Positions 63,063 through 64,000 of a DNA stretch of 64,000 bases are shown here, piece after piece. The DNA is taken from NCBI GenBank assembly GCA_964369265.1, contig CAYJEV010000001.1, forward strand, positions 5,786 through 69,785. Reading direction: 5' to 3'. Source of the stretch: DAMCAP01 sp964369265. GTDB taxonomy: Bacteria; Bacillota; Clostridia; Oscillospirales; Ruminococcaceae. A model generated the notes under the pieces. It did no database searches. It was given only the letters and a program-made list of their open reading frames with translations, and was not told the origin of the DNA. Position 1 is the stretch's first letter. Each line of letters opens with the position of its first letter. The translations under genes and the position numbers were made by a program.

Positions 63063-64000
63063 ATGAAAAAAAGGCAATCTTTTATTGGTGGCGCAACAAT
63101 TTTAGTGTTTTCAACCATTATTGTTAAAATCATTGGTGCATTATATAAAATTCCTTTAACTAATTTGATTGGTGGAGTTGGTATGGGATATTATATGAGT
63201 GCATATGGCTTGTTTAACCCAATATACAGCATGTCAGTAGCTGGGTTCCCAATAGCTGTATCAAAGCTAATCTCTTCTGGACGCTCCAAAGATAGAAATT
63301 TTAATAGTGTTGCTGTACTGAGAAACGCCTTCTTTTTGTTTGCGACTATAGGCACAGTAATGTGGGCTTGCTTGTATCTTTTGTCTACGCCATTTTCTAT
63401 ACTAGTTCAAAACCCGCTTGCACAACCAGCTATAAAAGCTATTGCACCAGCAATATTGTTTGCAGCAACAGGAGCTGCTTTTAGGGGTTATTTTGAGGGA
63501 CATTATAATATGTTTCCAACTGGTGTATCCCAAGGGATAGAGGCAGTATCAAAGCTTGTGTTTGGAACAATCCTAGCAATGATGGCGATGAGTGCAATTA
63601 GCTCTGGTGATACATTTTGGCTTAAATTTGGCATTGTGGAAGGTGATTATGATAGTAGCCTGCCTATAGTTGCAGCTGCTGGAATTTTTGGTGTGACTTT
63701 AGGAAGTGTTATGTCTTTAATGTTTCTTTGTGTTTATAGCTTGTTTTCGAGAGAATCTGCTGGCGATATTAAGAAAAAAAGCAAAACATCAATTTCCAAA
63801 CAGCTAATAGCATTTGCAGTGCCTGTTTCGCTTGCTGCTTTTATGACTAACATTACAACTACAATAGATCTAGTATCTATTATGAATGGTTTGACTTTTG
63901 CTGTTGATAATGGCGCTGAAGTAATAAGAAACTCATATGATATCGTTATCACTTCTGATATTTCTAATTCTGAGCTACCAACATTTTTATATGGAAGCTA
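63063..64000 (+). CDS. SpoVB/MATE-like polysaccharide flippase, N-terminal part
   Basis: Multi-spanning membrane protein cut by the right edge, at least 312 residues. It begins MKKRQSFIGGATILVFST and has SVAGFPIAVSKLISSGRS and GYFEGHYNMFPTGVSQGIEA, family features of the stage V sporulation protein B / MurJ-like oligosaccharide exporters. In a spore former it may flip peptidoglycan precursors or another polysaccharide. GAGGTGG precedes ATG 63063. The frame is open to the window end. Confidence 0.88.
   Translation, partial: MKKRQSFIGGATILVFSTIIVKIIGALYKIPLTNLIGGVGMGYYMSAYGLFNPIYSMSVAGFPIAVSKLISSGRSKDRNFNSVAVLRNAFFLFATIGTVMWACLYLLSTPFSILVQNPLAQPAIKAIAPAILFAATGAAFRGYFEGHYNMFPTGVSQGIEAVSKLVFGTILAMMAMSAISSGDTFWLKFGIVEGDYDSSLPIVAAAGIFGVTLGSVMSLMFLCVYSLFSRESAGDIKKKSKTSISKQLIAFAVPVSLAAFMTNITTTIDLVSIMNGLTFAVDNGAEVIRNSYDIVITSDISNSELPTFLYGS

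Overview
This is an AT-rich, gene-dense stretch of chromosome from an anaerobic, spore-forming member of the Clostridia. The main evidence is a complete selenium-dependent glycine reductase (Stickland) operon with two in-frame UGA selenocysteine codons, a Spo0A gene, an NfnAB transhydrogenase, a diaminopimelate dehydrogenase, a c-di-AMP cyclase module and the non-mevalonate genes ispD and ispF. Species cannot be assigned from the sequence alone. I saw no rRNA, tRNA, phage, transposase gene or CRISPR array.

Layout. 1-9.7 kb: topA (cut by the window edge), trmFO, plsX, rnc, an Elp3-like radical SAM gene, smc and ftsY, tightly packed; acpP, often found between plsX and rnc, is absent here. 9.7-15.3 kb: rdgB, yhbY, a nadD-yqeK fusion, a degenerate LCP-like exported protein, rsfS and leuS. 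15.3-22.1 kb: a structured transcribed leader or small RNA, then purF, carA and an unusual carB-dapF fusion. 22.1-25.9 kb: nadE, then a cobalamin riboswitch controlling a BtuFCD-type ABC importer. 26-30 kb: spo0A on the minus strand, a GNAT gene, a MurE paralogue and a FemX-like transferase. 30.1-37.4 kb: HAD phosphatase, recD2, a two-copy palindromic repeat, comF, an MreB-family gene, an MFS transporter and a cysteine-desulfurase-like protein.

37.4-45.8 kb is the metabolic centrepiece. A tandem glycine riboswitch with an overlapping terminator precedes grdX, grdE, grdB(Sec), trxB, trxA, grdA(Sec), grdC and grdD. Internal hairpins between grdB and trxB and between grdA and grdC could set subunit ratios. 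Together these genes reduce glycine to acetyl phosphate and ammonia using thioredoxin-borne electrons. Downstream are a 31-codon membrane-peptide gene with its own promoter and, on the minus strand, nfnAB (which balances NADH, NADPH and ferredoxin) and ddh.

49.8-64 kb: a DivIVA-like coiled-coil gene, ispD, ispF, cdaA, cdaR, an FAD oxidoreductase, then recJ, rel, dtd, an MBL-fold hydrolase, hemZ, a zinc-ribbon protein and a SpoVB/MATE-like flippase cut by the right edge. The strongest candidates for something unusual are the carB-dapF fusion, the apparently bistable RNA and 22-bp operator-like palindrome ahead of purF, and the hairpin architecture inside the grd operon.
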